Origin: Smittium culicis
Taxonomy: Eukaryota; Kickxellomycota; Harpellomycetes; Harpellales; Legeriomycetaceae
Reading direction: 5' to 3'
Assembly: GCA_001970855.1 (NCBI GenBank)
Contig: LSSN01005096.1
Location: forward strand, 1-23,184
DNA length: 23,184 nt
Part shown: positions 11,247 through 23,095 of the stretch, one piece after another
Position numbering within the stretch: the first letter of the stretch is position 1
Layout of the letters: the number at the start of each line of letters is the position of its first letter
The notes under the pieces: model-generated
The model's input: only the letters and a program-made list of their open reading frames with translations
The model's database searches: none
What the model was told of the DNA's origin: nothing
Made by a program: the position numbers and the translations under genes

Positions 11247-11822
11247 CCAATATAAAATCTCGAATAGTATTTAATCCTCAATTCGTCAGCCCAATAGCTT
11301 ATTTTCTCCCCAAATACTGCACTCAACTTTTCTGGCCAATTACCTTCATTTTATGATTTTTGGCTTACTAGATTCCACAGATTATTCTGCTATGCTATTG
11401 CTTCAATCCTTCCAACAAATCATTTATCTTATCGATTAATTATCCATCCACAAAACCCTCTGTATTAACCCTCCAATGTTCAATTATCTCATTCGCCAAC
11501 AATTAATGCTTGTATAATCAATTACCCAACCACTATTACGCCTATAAAAACCGAATGTTCAATGACGCTAAGCATCTGCAAATTAAACTATGTACTCTCA
11601 GCCATATCATTGGCCAAAACTCTAAAACGCTTTCACAATTTGACTCGCAGAAATTATTATTATCTATCTATTCTCTACTATAATTTCGCTAAACCAATAT
11701 ATTGATAGCATTCAGAGTATATTTTATTATTGAACACAATTGGTTGAGTTAGGTTTATCAAAACTAGTTTTCTGAAAATAACGAACTAATCATCACTATA
11801 AATATTATGCTATAGTACCAAT
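11247..11822. promoter_or_regulatory. CCAAT-rich tract upstream of SNAPC1
   Basis: By eye, eight CCAAT/ATTGG pentamers on both strands start at 11247, 11291, 11336, 11473, 11609, 11694, 11739 and 11818. This is less dense than the kinase cluster but still well above expectation for AT-rich DNA. The tract begins about 150 bp upstream of the SNAPC1 ATG. A short CCACC...GGTGG inverted repeat lies between tract and gene (about 11180-11196). Confidence 0.4.
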
Positions 11823-11829
11823 TTGCTCA

Positions 11830-14800
11830 GCGTTTTAAATAATTTGCCTGTAAGCAATACACATAGTGCCTACGTTGCTGAAAATTATCTCTATCCACCA
11901 TGCACTCAAAAATAATTTTGTGTGAAATATACGTTCAATACTGAAATTTATGACATTGTTTTAGGTAGCATATTTTTTTCAAATTAAATTTATTTTCAAA
12001 TTTTATTAGAATTTACATCAAACAAATTATCTAATACAGTCAATAGTTTTATTCTAACTCGAAGTATAATAAGAAGTTTCTATTATAAAAGCTAATCACC
12101 ATGTATGAATCCCCATACTTAAATTCACTATATAATTCACCATTCACTCAAATATGTTTATGCGTTGCCAAAAATAACATTACATTTAATTTTTTAAGAT
12201 TAGTGTCGAATATCTTGCTGTATTTTTTTTAAAGTATATAGGATGACTTTAATTAAAATGTTATAATTATTCGCTTAAACTACAAGATTAAAAATTTTGA
12301 AAATCGTTTTTTTTTATCATATACTGTTAACCATCGTTATCCATTATTTTTCCCTCTTGAAAGTGAAAATGAGTTTACTTTATTTCTATTACGAGCTTAT
12401 TTCCTTTAAGAATAGATATTCTCCTAATATATATATATATATCTTACAACAAGGATTTCAATCATTTGACTCTTTTGATAGCCTTAAATGCTAGTCAGAA
12501 ATAATTTTCCTTTTCAGCGATACTGTGCTGAAAATTTGATTCAATTTAAAACTAGTGTAAATTTTTATGATTGACCTATTAAATGGCAAATCTCTTTACA
12601 CAGTTCTTTTAGAAATGAACAAGTTACACAATATAATCAAAATTATAATTTTGAAAAACCAAGTCGATTAATTATTGTTTATAGTCAAATATTTATATTT
12701 ATATAGTGTTATACAACACACATATAGCGAAATAATTATCCTTGGTGAATATGACGCAAATGAAAATCTGTTCGATAGAAAATAATAAATTTCGGTAATA
12801 GACTAAATCTAGGATAGCCCAACTAGTAGAAAAATTGCGAATTACATTAGCAATATATAAATTAAAATTTAGGAAAAAACTCTATCCATAATTTTAAAGT
12901 TCCATTTAATAAAAATTATAGATTATTCAATGAAATAAAAAAGACTAATTGCTATAATAGCCAACTTGTGAATTAGAAAATATATAAAATATAGACGAAA
13001 AATTATAAATTAAGTTTTATAAATAAACTAAGAAATACAAAATAACTTTACAAAAATAAAAAGATCTTTTTTTGAAGTTATATACATAGATAAATAAATA
13101 GATTCAGCTGTGTTATAATATAAATGACAATAAATTGGTTTATCATAAAACTTTTTAATAATGAATCTATCTAGTCTAAATTGGTAAGTTTATAAAAAAA
13201 AATGCAGACTATTATATTCGATCATAGAAATAAAGCAGGTATATTCAAATAAAAATCTCAAAATAAAATATAAATAAAACTTCAATAACTATTTTAATTT
13301 ATACAAATATACACTATATTAATAGGATTACATTTTCGCTACTTTTGTAAGATACAATTCCGTATTTGATGTTAAATATTTAGTATATGAACTATTAAAA
13401 AATTAATTTTACGATATTGAAAACATCTAAATAAATGGTATAAATATTTTATTCATAAAAAAATTATCAGCTCTTATTCAACCTTTTTTTGGAAATATAG
13501 ATGAGCAAGATTTCAATTAATTTACAAGTATATGATCTCAAATGCTCTCCTCGCCACCATTTTACAGCGTTTTTTATCGCGTAATTTATACTTGATTAAA
13601 AGCATACCTAATCGGGAGAGAAAACATGATTAAAATAAAACATTAGTCTTTAAAATTTTCATTTAATTAAAGATTATATGGGAACAAAAAAAATATATCT
13701 AACTATATATAAATATGTGTGTGATATTTTTGGTATAAGCAAAATAAAATTTTTTCAAAATTTTTTACTATATAAAGCTAGATAAAAACACTTGGTATAT
13801 CATATAAAATACTCGAATATGTATTCTAATAGGAATTGTAGTAAAAATATGTCTACAGATTAACAAAAAGTCAGATTAAAAATACATTTACCTCGGAATA
13901 TCTATTCATATAATTGTATGTTAGACTCTTAAAAACTCATAACCAGTAAGAAAAACTGAAATATACACTTTAACTTAAAATTAAGTTTTCAAGCTGTTCT
14001 TATAAAAGTTACGGTATTTTAAATAGCTACTTTCTAATATAATTTTATTTGAATATATTATTAGCTAATATCATAGCACATTGAGAACAAGGTAGGTTAA
14101 AAGTTGATCAATTTAATGAAACCTAAAAAAATCCTAGATATAGTTAATTTTTATTTAAATATGCACAGATTTTTTAAACCAAAAATTATAGCTATATTAT
14201 TAAATTTAAAAAAATAAAGAGTTGTGGAAAGATAAAGACTAATTATTCATTCAAAACTTCAAAATAATACTATATTGTTGAATTATTGACCTTCGTATAA
14301 CATTTATATAGCTCTACTAGCGTAATCTAAATTAATCCTTATAACTTTATATTTTAAACGGAATTTAGACACACTTTATAAATTCTGTGTAAAAATAAAA
14401 TAAAATTTCACGGTTCTGATTTTTTATAGTTTAAAATTAACATAATTTTGGTATATTAAACTTTATATTCTGATTTTCAATATTTTTCGTTTTATAGTAG
14501 CGTAAATTTAATAAATTTCATAGCTTTGGTTGAATTTATCGCCTTTTGATCATTTTATTTGATATTTTTTATAGCTATTAGTTATAATTTATTAATATTT
14601 TAATTAAATTTCTCAGTCCGTAAATATTTTTATTCATATTAATTACAGATTAAAATACTTTTGTCTATTATAGCTCCTTTTTTTAAAAATTTTATGCGAT
14701 AAAATACTGTATAAATATCTAAACTCAATCAAGCTTCATTATAAGAAACTAAACTCTGCTATTTTATTAGAAAAAAATCAAAAAATATCTGACTAGAAAT

Positions 14801-17800
14801 TAAAGTTGGGTAGGACTAAAATTGATAATTGTAATATAAAAATCAGGTATTTATTGTTTAAAATTAATTTATTTGATGTATATAATTTATTTAGCGTAAT
14901 TTCAACTCCAATTTATCTATTTTATTGAATGAATATGATTTATATTGTTTCTGATTCAACGATTGATTAATAGTGGGCTATTTATGTATCTGATAGACCC
15001 TAATAATAATAAAAAGAGAATTTTTAAAAAATAAGATTGTTTCTTCATGATGAAATGAGGGATTTTAATTATGTACAATTTTTTGACTGTTTATAATTTA
15101 TTCTGCCTATAAGCATATTTTATTTTTTAATTTAATAATTTTTTAAATATTACAACTAGCGGGGGAAAAACTGATTATAATCTAATTTTTATTTATTGCT
15201 AAAATATAAATAAAATTAATTTAGACTAATAAAAATTTTGATAATCTAGATATTCTTATATCTCTTAAACAAATTAATCATATAAAAAATTTTGCCTTGA
15301 AAAAAAATATGTTATTAAACCTCTTACTCTTAAAATTTTAGTATTTAATTCTGATAAAAATATTTACAGAATATAAAAAAAAAATTCAGATTCAACACAA
15401 GTTGAATTTAATGTAGGAATGGTATAATGGGATCTTTATAGAAAATATAACTTTATAATAACTTATTAAAAGCAAAATAATTATTGTTTATTATTTAAAA
15501 ACAAATTTTATGCTTATTTATGTCTTTTTTATATGGCATAGTCTTAGGGAAAGCGGGACTTTTTTTCTTAGAAATTCTATTTGCTTGCTGTATAAGATAA
15601 AAATTTCTGTGATATTTATTAACCATTTCTAAAAATAAAATTAATTTTGCAAAGTATGAAAAACTTTTATGAAAATTTCCGCTCCTTGAAATAATCTCCA
15701 ATATGTATAAATTGAATTTTTATCAAATTAAAGAGCATTTTTTAGTTCATTTTTAAAGTCTAAATTTTTCTAATATAAATATAAATATGAGAAAAAATTT
15801 CCATTTAATTTACAATTTACGTTTCAATTCCAATAATTTATGCCAAGTTTAAGGGTTTCTCAATTCTTAATAAATAAAAAATTTTATTTTATGATTATCA
15901 AATTCGCATAAATTGTAAAATTTTCATCGGTATTAAAAATTTGATATTTTTAAGGTAGTAAATAAAAGTTTTAATGCCTGAATTTTTTTAAAAAGCGATG
16001 ACATTTAGTATGTATGAGTCTTTATATTTGACCTTCGAATAATCAGTTTTGTTGAAATAAAGATATATTCTAAGTATTTTTTCATTCATTTTCTGAATAT
16101 TCAAATACTTTTTCAATAGAAACAAATTAGAGCATAAGAGCTCACCAGCTCTTATAAATACTATTTAATTCTGATCGATAAATAAAATTCGGATTATATA
16201 ATTATTCGAGCTATAAAAAAGATCATTTGGATGTAATATACGCCATAAATTACGAGTATTATTCTATTTAGTCTATTTTTTGTATGGATTGTCAGTAAAA
16301 ACTACTGTTTTCAGTAATATTAGCAATCGGATATAATATAACCTAAATTTTGAAGGCTCACACAGGTAAATAAACATTTTTATTCATTTTATTATAATAA
16401 TCTTTCATCCATTATGAAGCCCTGTAAGAATATCTTGCTCTATCACAACGTCGTGTGAGTATAAAAAATTGCACTGCTATATTTTTTATAAATATAGAAC
16501 CATAATAAATATTATCTGATATAATTTATTGATTAAATTTCGATTTTTTATTCTTTTTCTTGTCAGATTTTCATTTTCTTTTTAAATGAATATTTTATTG
16601 GCAACTATTTATTACCGGGGAGTATATATTTTTGAAATTACTGGTTTTTATATCAATTTTTTTATTGGATAATATATAGGGATTTTAAATTTATCTATAG
16701 CTAATAAGTTTTAGTTTCGATATTACTATTAAATCTAAATTTATTATAATTTCTCTTTAATCATTTAAATAACAATTTAAAAAATGATAATATAAATATC
16801 TACACATATTTAAAGGATAAAATCACCTTTTACTGAATATTCTTAGATAAATTTATTAAAATTATGACTAAGATTAAATCACCGAAGATTGCTAAGAGTT
16901 TTAGTAAATTAAAACATCTATACTTAATTAAAAAAATAATTCCAGGACTTGATTTGATATTTTCTAATATTCCTGATGTGTAATTATAAAAAATTTCAAT
17001 AAATTTGAGTGTAAATATGACATGAATAAAATTTATATAAATAATAATTTTACCATTTATTTTTTTTAAAGCTTTTTCCGTGAAACAGGAAGTACGTAGA
17101 CTATTTGGGTTATGATAATGCTATTTTTTTTATAAAAATATTAAAATTACGTTGATTATTTATTCTATTATTATTTTCCGTGTAATTTAACGATAATTTC
17201 AAGGCTTTATATTGATTTGAGTAGTTTATAAAATAGCTGTAACACATTATCAGTAAGATTTCATGAATTTGTGATTTTTTTGCGATACAAAAATGATGAT
17301 TAAAAGAGATAATAGAGCTCCTAATTCACTGTTAGCTTAGTTTTTCGGGATTTAATTTTTTTATTTTTCAAATATAATGATAAATTAATTTTAATGATCT
17401 TAGAGTGAGTCGATTGATAATAATATTTAAAACAGTTTATAGCACCACAAAGTATTTTATTCAATTTAATACACCCTTTAGAAATATTAGACGATTTATT
17501 TTTCGTTTTGATATAATATTTCCATAATTTATTTTTGTTCATATATTTTTAATTTTTAAAAATATTTAAAGGCAAATTTAATGTAATAATTTATAGATGT
17601 TTAATAATTATCGATTAATAAAATAATATTTGTGTTTGAATTAAAGTTAATAATTGAATTTAGACGAATTATTTATTATCCGAGCTAGAGTTTTAAATTA
17701 GGTTATACATTACTTTTACTTATATATTATTAAATTTATTCGATATTCTAATGAAATAATATTTCATATTTAATTGGGAGTTTAGATTATTTATTGGTAC

Positions 17801-18390
17801 TGTAACATATTTTTTATAATTAATTTTATATATTAAGGGTGTGTAAGCTATTATGTAATTATATTTAAGTTATAGAAAAAAAAATGAATCTTTTTTTTTG
17901 TGACAAAAAATAGTCTTTATTAAAATATTTTGAGCTAATTTTAGTTAAAACAATAATGAATTTAAATTTTATTATTCTATATTAAGCTTAAATAAAAAAT
18001 TTTTATAGTGAAATTGTGCTTTTTTTAAAAAATCAGCTATAGAAATCAATCTAATAAGTGATTTAAAATTTGCAGCTAATAAGATATTTATCATACAAGA
18101 TACAAAAATTATTAAAAAGCAAAGAGAAAATACAATACTTATGACGATAGATTTTCCCCACTTTCATTCATAAATCACGAGGGTAAAAATAGAGCGAAAA
18201 ATTAAAAGCTAATAGGTTTCTATTATTAATCAACAACTAGCTCTCTGTCATAATTTTAATTAAGACAGTAAAATTTCACATTAAAAATAACAACAATAAT
18301 AATAATAATTTACGGCAAAATATAGATTTTATTTTCAATAAATAAAAATTTAAATACTAATTAAAATTCTAAACGTAAATAAGTATTCGT
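11830..18390. other. Extremely AT-rich gene-free region
   Basis: About 6.5 kb of DNA visibly richer in A and T than the flanking genes. It contains only short chance-length frames (for example 12297-12494, 15495-15701, 17321-17542), simple runs such as (AT)n near 12427-12442 and (AAT)n near 18290-18310, and many homopolymer stretches. I found no splice-joinable frames with protein-like composition, no tRNA or rRNA, and no regular array. It may be decayed transposon DNA or plain intergenic sequence. Confidence 0.5.
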
Positions 18391-18395
18391 ATAAG

Positions 18396-18773
18396 TTAAT
18401 TTTTATATTTCCTTATATTTTTTAAATAATCATCTATATAACGCATCTCTAAATTTAGTTGTTTCGAATGCTTGAAAATTTTTATTAGTTCTTTAACGAA
18501 TGCAGTTTGGAAGTATATTATAAATAAATAAGGCATATCTAATTTTTTTATTTTGTATTTTTTTGTTTTACAAAAAAAGCGTTCTGTTTGGATTGATAGT
18601 TTAATATCATCTTTGATAATGTAAGCAAAAATTACACGAGATATCGGAATTTTTTTGATTGTAGTTACTGTTTTAAGAGAAAAATAAAAATATCCATAAA
18701 TAGTTTTTTTTTTTTTTTTTGATAAGAGCAGATTCGCATGTATATTGTAGTCATAATGATGTGTTAATATCAA
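18396..18773 (-). pseudogene. Long ATG-less open frame, possible eroded reverse-transcriptase fragment
   Basis: A 125-codon frame with an in-frame TGA just upstream and no ATG near its start. In this base composition a frame of this length is unlikely by chance. The order of some residues recalls the palm of retrotransposon reverse transcriptases: a stretch with 'KDDIKLSIQT', then 'MPYLF', then 'FQTAFVKEL', then 'MRYIDDYLKN' (family: DIPKTAF, MPFGL, TFQ, YIDDIL). The spacings are off by several residues, the glycine of the FGL motif is absent, and the Lys/Ile/Tyr/Phe excess could produce such matches by itself. A run of 17 T (18704-18720) crosses it. Treat as a lead, not an identification. 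Confidence 0.2.
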
Positions 18774-18814
18774 CTCTCATACTGGAAACAATTATTAATA
18801 AATTGATTTTTTTA

Positions 18815-18828
18815 TTCGCTTGTGATTT
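18815..18828. repeat. 14-bp direct repeat, left copy (target-site duplication)
   Basis: TTCGCTTGTGATTT, identical to 18986-18999. The two copies bracket the SINE-like element exactly, with the left one merging into the element's A/T tail, as expected for target-primed insertion. Confidence 0.65.
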
Positions 18829-18985
18829 TTTTTTCTCAGAAAGTTCTTTAAACATAATTTAAAAGTATATAAAAAACTATTAAAAAATATTTAACAAGTT
18901 AAAAAAATATTACAAAAAGATTTTTTCAACCGACCCCCCCTCCGCCGCTTTAGCAGTTTCTTACCCACTGGGCATTGGTTCTAGG
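18829..18985 (-). mobile_element. SINE-like retroposon with tRNA-type head and target-site duplication
   Basis: Read on the minus strand, the element runs from about 18985 to 18829 (157 bp). The head contains TGCCCAGTGGGTAAGA, close to a tRNA A box. About 40 bases later comes GGTTGAAAAAATC, resembling a degraded B box (GGTTCGAATCC). A GC-rich patch (GCGGCGGAGGGGGGG) separates them, standing out sharply from its surroundings. The body is AT-rich and the end is CTGAG followed by a run of A. Both sides carry the same 14-bp direct repeat, AAATCACAAGCGAA (minus strand). Its AT-rich body recurs at 23096-23184. tRNA-type promoter, A-rich end, flanking duplication and a second copy together define a SINE. 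Confidence 0.6.
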
Positions 18986-18999
18986 TTCGCTTGTGATTT
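18986..18999. repeat. 14-bp direct repeat, right copy (target-site duplication)
   Basis: TTCGCTTGTGATTT, identical to 18815-18828, lying immediately outside the tRNA-like head of the SINE-like element. Confidence 0.65.
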
Positions 19000-19382
19000 A
19001 ATGATGAATTTTTATTTGCTAAGATATTATAATTGACTGCAGATTTTAATAATTTGTAAACGTTTTAATTTATTTGATTAATTAATCATAAGATCGTTAA
19101 TACTTGAGGAAGAACTTTGAAGGAGTCATCTTAATGTGTAAAGTGTTACAGTGTATTAAAATTGACTATTATCCAATAAAAACGTCTAGAGTTGTATCCA
19201 ACAAATAATACTTTAAAAGTGAAATTAATAAAGAGAAAAATCAAGATGCTTTTTCAACCCTCCAACAGTATTGAAAACTAATCATTTTTCAATTCAATAA
19301 CATTTAACTGAAGAAATTTACTCTCATCGCACAGAATCCCCCGTATAATATGATTATGATATTCAATTTAACAGTATAGTAT

Positions 19383-19578
19383 ATCACTTTGACACGCGGT
19401 AGACTATTTTTGGTCTACATAATTTAGCCAACTAGATTCAATGAAAATAATTTAATTCGAGAATCAATTAATAGTCGGTATATTATAGTATATCAAAAAA
19501 TATCAATTTTTATTATAAATCATAAACGAATAATAAATTATTTTTTTCAAAAAGTATTGAATGGGAAAAGGTTATTAA
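19383..19578. repeat. Tandem unit 1 of a degenerate repeat of about 194 bp
   Basis: It begins near CACTTTGACACGCGG and aligns with unit 2 along its length at an offset of about 194 bp. Shared landmarks are GCGG(T/A)A(G/A)ACTATTTTTG(G/A)TCTACA, AAAATAATTTAATTC, TATAAATCATAAA and GTATTGAATGGGA (GTGTTGGATGGGA in unit 2). The copies have diverged, so the duplication or double insertion is old. Boundaries are approximate. Confidence 0.55.
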
Positions 19579-19769
19579 CCCTTTCGCGGGCGGAAAACTA
19601 TTTTTGATCTACAAAATATAACAACTATTCTCAGTTAAAATAATTTAATTCCGAGGCCTTAAGAATTATTGGTTTATTGTATTAAAACAGCAAATAATTA
19701 ATTTACTTATAAATCATAAATCAATAAATTTGATTTTGTTAAGGGTGTTGGATGGGAGTGGGCTAAATA
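19579..19769. mobile_element. Tandem unit 2, TTAA-flanked, piggyBac-like terminal motif
   Basis: The 191-bp segment is flanked by TTAA on both sides (19575-19578 and 19770-19773) and its left end reads CCCTTTCGCGGGCGG. TTAA target sites followed by CCCTTT-type termini are typical of piggyBac-family DNA transposons and their short non-autonomous derivatives. I cannot see a matching terminal inverted repeat at the right end, and TTAA is frequent in AT-rich DNA, so the family name is tentative. The near-identical layout of unit 1 is the solid part of the observation. Confidence 0.35.
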
Positions 19770-19773
19770 TTAA

Positions 19774-20605
19774 TTATATGATGTTTTATTATTTCAGTAG
19801 GTTGGGCTTTAACTCCAACACAAGTAGCCAGTAAAATTTTTTTGTAGTTATTTATGGGTTTTTATACTCACCTTAGTTTTACTACTATTAACTACACATG
19901 ATTACTGGTTAGCAACAATTAATTCAAATCCAAACCGCATATTTAGTTATTGGGTGGTATGAAAATTCAGGGGGGGGTTTCTCTAATAAAATAAAGTTAT
20001 ACAAATGGATATATCATTGAACCTATAAAGTTATTGAAGAACATATAAAACGATATTCAAACATTCAGGTGGTACTAAGTAAACTGCTTTAAGCGGGAAA
20101 ATAAACATTTTAATTGACTAGCTAAGGGAATATAAATCGACATTTTAATGCTCTCAAATTGTATGAAAAAAAATAGAAATATTGCAAATAACAAACTAGA
20201 GATTATGTAGCGAATTAAAGCGTATATTTTAATAAGGCGATTTAGTATTTTTGCTGAATAAATACTTCCAGCATTTCAGCGCAGAATCAAGTTCAGCAAA
20301 TAGGAAAAAAAGCTGTATGTAAAAAAAATGCAATTGATCGAATAGAATGTGAAAATGGAGAAAAATAAAAAAGCGCAAAGTTTTTTTCTTTAAATTTTCA
20401 TAGTACTTTACTGGCTATAATGATTTTTGTTACACAGGCATTAAGCTTTTATGGAATTGATTTAAATAGTTTAAAAATGCAATTCTCTATAATATATTAT
20501 ATAACAACGTAAAAAATGTCTCGCCAGAAATTCCTTTTTCATGTATAAAATATCAGATTACTCAAGTTATAAAATTTATTTATTTCGTCACTACAAGCAT
20601 TAAAA
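19774..20605. other. Upstream region of the membrane-protein gene
   Basis: About 830 bp without a recognisable gene. Seen: a G8 run near 19970-19977 and a TATAAA at 20544-20549, roughly 60 bp before the ATG at 20606, which could serve as a TATA element but is weak evidence in such AT-rich sequence. The promoter and 5' UTR of the downstream gene must lie here. Confidence 0.4.
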
Positions 20606-22937
20606 ATGTATTTTATAAGCGCATTTACTCATGATTTCTCAAACACCATCCTCGCTATCATCCTTGTATTTATCATACTATTTCTTATAGCTCTATCGCG
20701 ATATTCAACGGATTGGAAAGCTCGCTCTAAATACAGACTTAAAGAAACTTACGATTCTCCTTTAAACTCGGCTTGGATAAGCTCTGAATGGATCCCTAAC
20801 ATATCAGTCACTCCTATTTCATTCTCTCCTAGTGTCTCCAGAAAAACTTCTCTTTCCTTAAGTAAATTCGATTCAAGTGATATAAAAGACAAAAATCAAG
20901 AAGTCAATAGTAATATTAAAGAATTCAGCTTTAATTCCAAAAATCGAGAAAATGCTACTATTTACAAAGATGAAAAAGATCCGCTTTTTGATAGTGTAAA
21001 AGGTAAGAAATTCTTGTAAACCTTGGATTTTACTTTATCAACTCATATTATATTTAAAATTTACCATTAATTTATGCTAACTTTTTTTTAATGGTTTATA
21101 AAAATTAGATGAAAAAGATGAAGTATTTACATTAAGTGCATCTAATTTGTATCGTTCAGCGAATCGCGATAAAAAGTCTAATTTATACCCCAATATATCA
21201 ATAGAATCAAAAGTTAAAGGGTATAGACAGGAGGCAAAGAATATTAGCCTTAAAATAGATACTGCAACCACCGATCCTACTGACACAAAAAATCCACTCG
21301 GCGTAGAAGCAGGCTTTTATTCCTACATAAGCTTAAAGACGTTCTTATCGATAATAGCTTCCCCAATAGTCATTACCTATTTGCTAATTCGAATAACGTG
21401 GGATTTGTTCCAGATATCTGTGTTTTGCAGTATTGATTTTTTCCTGTTTAGTTTTAAGAAAATGCTGAAGTTTTCAGGAAACAACTATTCAAAGTTAAAA
21501 GACTTAGTCTTTGAAATTTCCGCTAAAATAAAGAAATTCTACAACGAAAGATTAGCAATGATTCTTATTTCAGCAATCGAAAATTTTGCGCTATGGGTGT
21601 ACTATTCTGGATTTCCTAGTCTAATCTCTGGAATTTCATCTACTTACTCGTATACAACATACTCCGCAAACTGGATAGCTATCAACCTAGGTCCAAAATT
21701 AGTTTTGTATGTTGAAAGAGCATACTTTGAAGGATTCGTTCCACTCAGCAGGTTAATTATATCATTTTTCTTGCTCTCTGTTAGTATTTCAGCTTTGGTT
21801 ACAGGGGTCTCTGTTTTAGCGTTCAAGAGATTGTGTGAGCAGCTGAGCAGAGTTATACATGCGCTAGCAACAGCGGCAAGTGCTACGGCTAGATTTTGTA
21901 AATTGGTTTCTTCATCAGTTCACGATTTATTGAGATCAGAATCTTTCACTCTGTTCTATAGCAAATTAAAAGAAATATCTTCAAAAGTCAATGGCTTCCT
22001 TTATTTGTTAATGGCAAAAATAGGAACATTTTTAAATGAAAAAGTGTTTTCCTCTTTTGAGCAGCTGTTTAGACTAGTTTATAGTTATTTGAAGCTCTCT
22101 TCATTTAAGCTCTACAATACTCTTACTTTTTTGTTTGGATATGCATCACAGAAAGTTAGTATTGTTTTCTCTGAAATCAAGCTTGTTTTCCCACTGATAA
22201 AACAAAGATCACTAAATGCGATTTTGAAAATAGCGGAATTTTCTAAATTACTGATGAGTGTTGCGCTAAATGCCTATTCCTTTTTGTTCATTAAGTGTAG
22301 CTATTGTTACTCGAGAATAAAAGACTTTGCAACTGTAACATACCTTCTTTTATCAACAGCATGTTCGGTATTCGGTAACTATTTACAATACCTGTACAAA
22401 CTGATAATTGAGCCTGTTTTTGTTTATACCAAAGAAAAATCGATCGTCTTTTACTCCGTTTACTTGTTTCCGCTTCTCCAGTTCTTATACGTTTACATTT
22501 CTGAAATTTCCTACTTAGCTTATCAGTCAACTTGCTTACTGCTGAAGCAACTTAGCGTTATTATCGGAGAGCAAAGCAAGTACTTTGCTCAGCAGATAGT
22601 ATACCTAAGCACCGAAGCAAGCAAATACATAAACAAACAAATGCCAAAAATTTCTTCGGCAAGCGAGCAATTAGCTCTTTATCTCGCTGTGGTTTTCAAA
22701 GTTACCAAACAATCGATAATCGAACAGTCTGGACTTTTGGTTTCTCTAGTTCACACCATCATAGTAACCGCTGGCAAATTATGCATGAAAGTTATTGGCG
22801 ATGGCCATGAGGCGATTATGGAGCTTGTCAGCTTAACCAGCAAACGTGCCGACGATTTCGTGGATACTTGGGCAGAAAATTTTGTTCCACCTACAAATCC
22901 AGAAAGTTCTTCGTCTAATAAAAAAAAGAATGTTTGA
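20606..22937 (+). CDS. Unknown membrane protein with serial amphipathic helices, 2 exons, 741 aa
   Basis: Exon 1 20606-21002 and exon 2 21109-22937 join in phase 1 (GTA AAA G | AT GAA AAA). The 106-nt intron has a strong donor (GTAAGA), a TGCTAAC branch site followed by a T run, and TTAG. I do not recognise the family. Seen: one N-terminal membrane segment (about residues 13-30, ILAIILVFIILFLIALS), which could be a signal anchor, and a polar Ser/Lys/Asp-rich linker to about 200. Hydrophobic stretches follow near 207-250, 285-310 and 345-370. From about 375 to 720 there is a long series of helices rich in Leu/Ile/Phe/Tyr/Ser with regularly spaced Lys, almost free of Pro and Gly. The C-terminus is polar and basic (SSSSNKKKNV). 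Such a chain suggests shallow membrane or lipid-surface binding, or a many-pass protein; this is inference only. No signal for regulation is evident. Confidence 0.75.
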
Positions 22938-23095
22938 TTTTTTTTAAATTAGTATCGGGGGGTTTTTGTAAGATAATATTTATACCCATAGTTATTTTTG
23001 CCTATATTTAATTAAATTTGGATAATAAAAATTTTTATATCTTTTATTTAACACATTCTGTTCAACCCACGATTCCTTTCTTTCTCAGTTTTTTG
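22938..23095. other. 3' flank of the membrane-protein gene with candidate poly(A) signal
   Basis: AATAAA occurs at 23024-23029, about 90 nt after the TGA stop, and is the best candidate polyadenylation signal. A short GGGGGG run (22958-22963) precedes it. Nothing else is recognisable before the SINE tail begins. Confidence 0.35.

Noticed and set aside
12427..12442. (AT)n run as a regulatory or structural element
   Set aside because: Short simple repeat in extremely AT-rich sequence; nothing sets it apart.
17321..17542. 73-codon minus-strand frame with ATG
   Set aside because: Lys/Ile/Asn-rich as expected from composition, no recognisable motif, no splice partners found.
18950..18996. A functional tRNA gene
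   Set aside because: No cloverleaf can be completed: acceptor and anticodon stems are missing and the B box is degraded. The minus-strand SINE head explains the boxes better.
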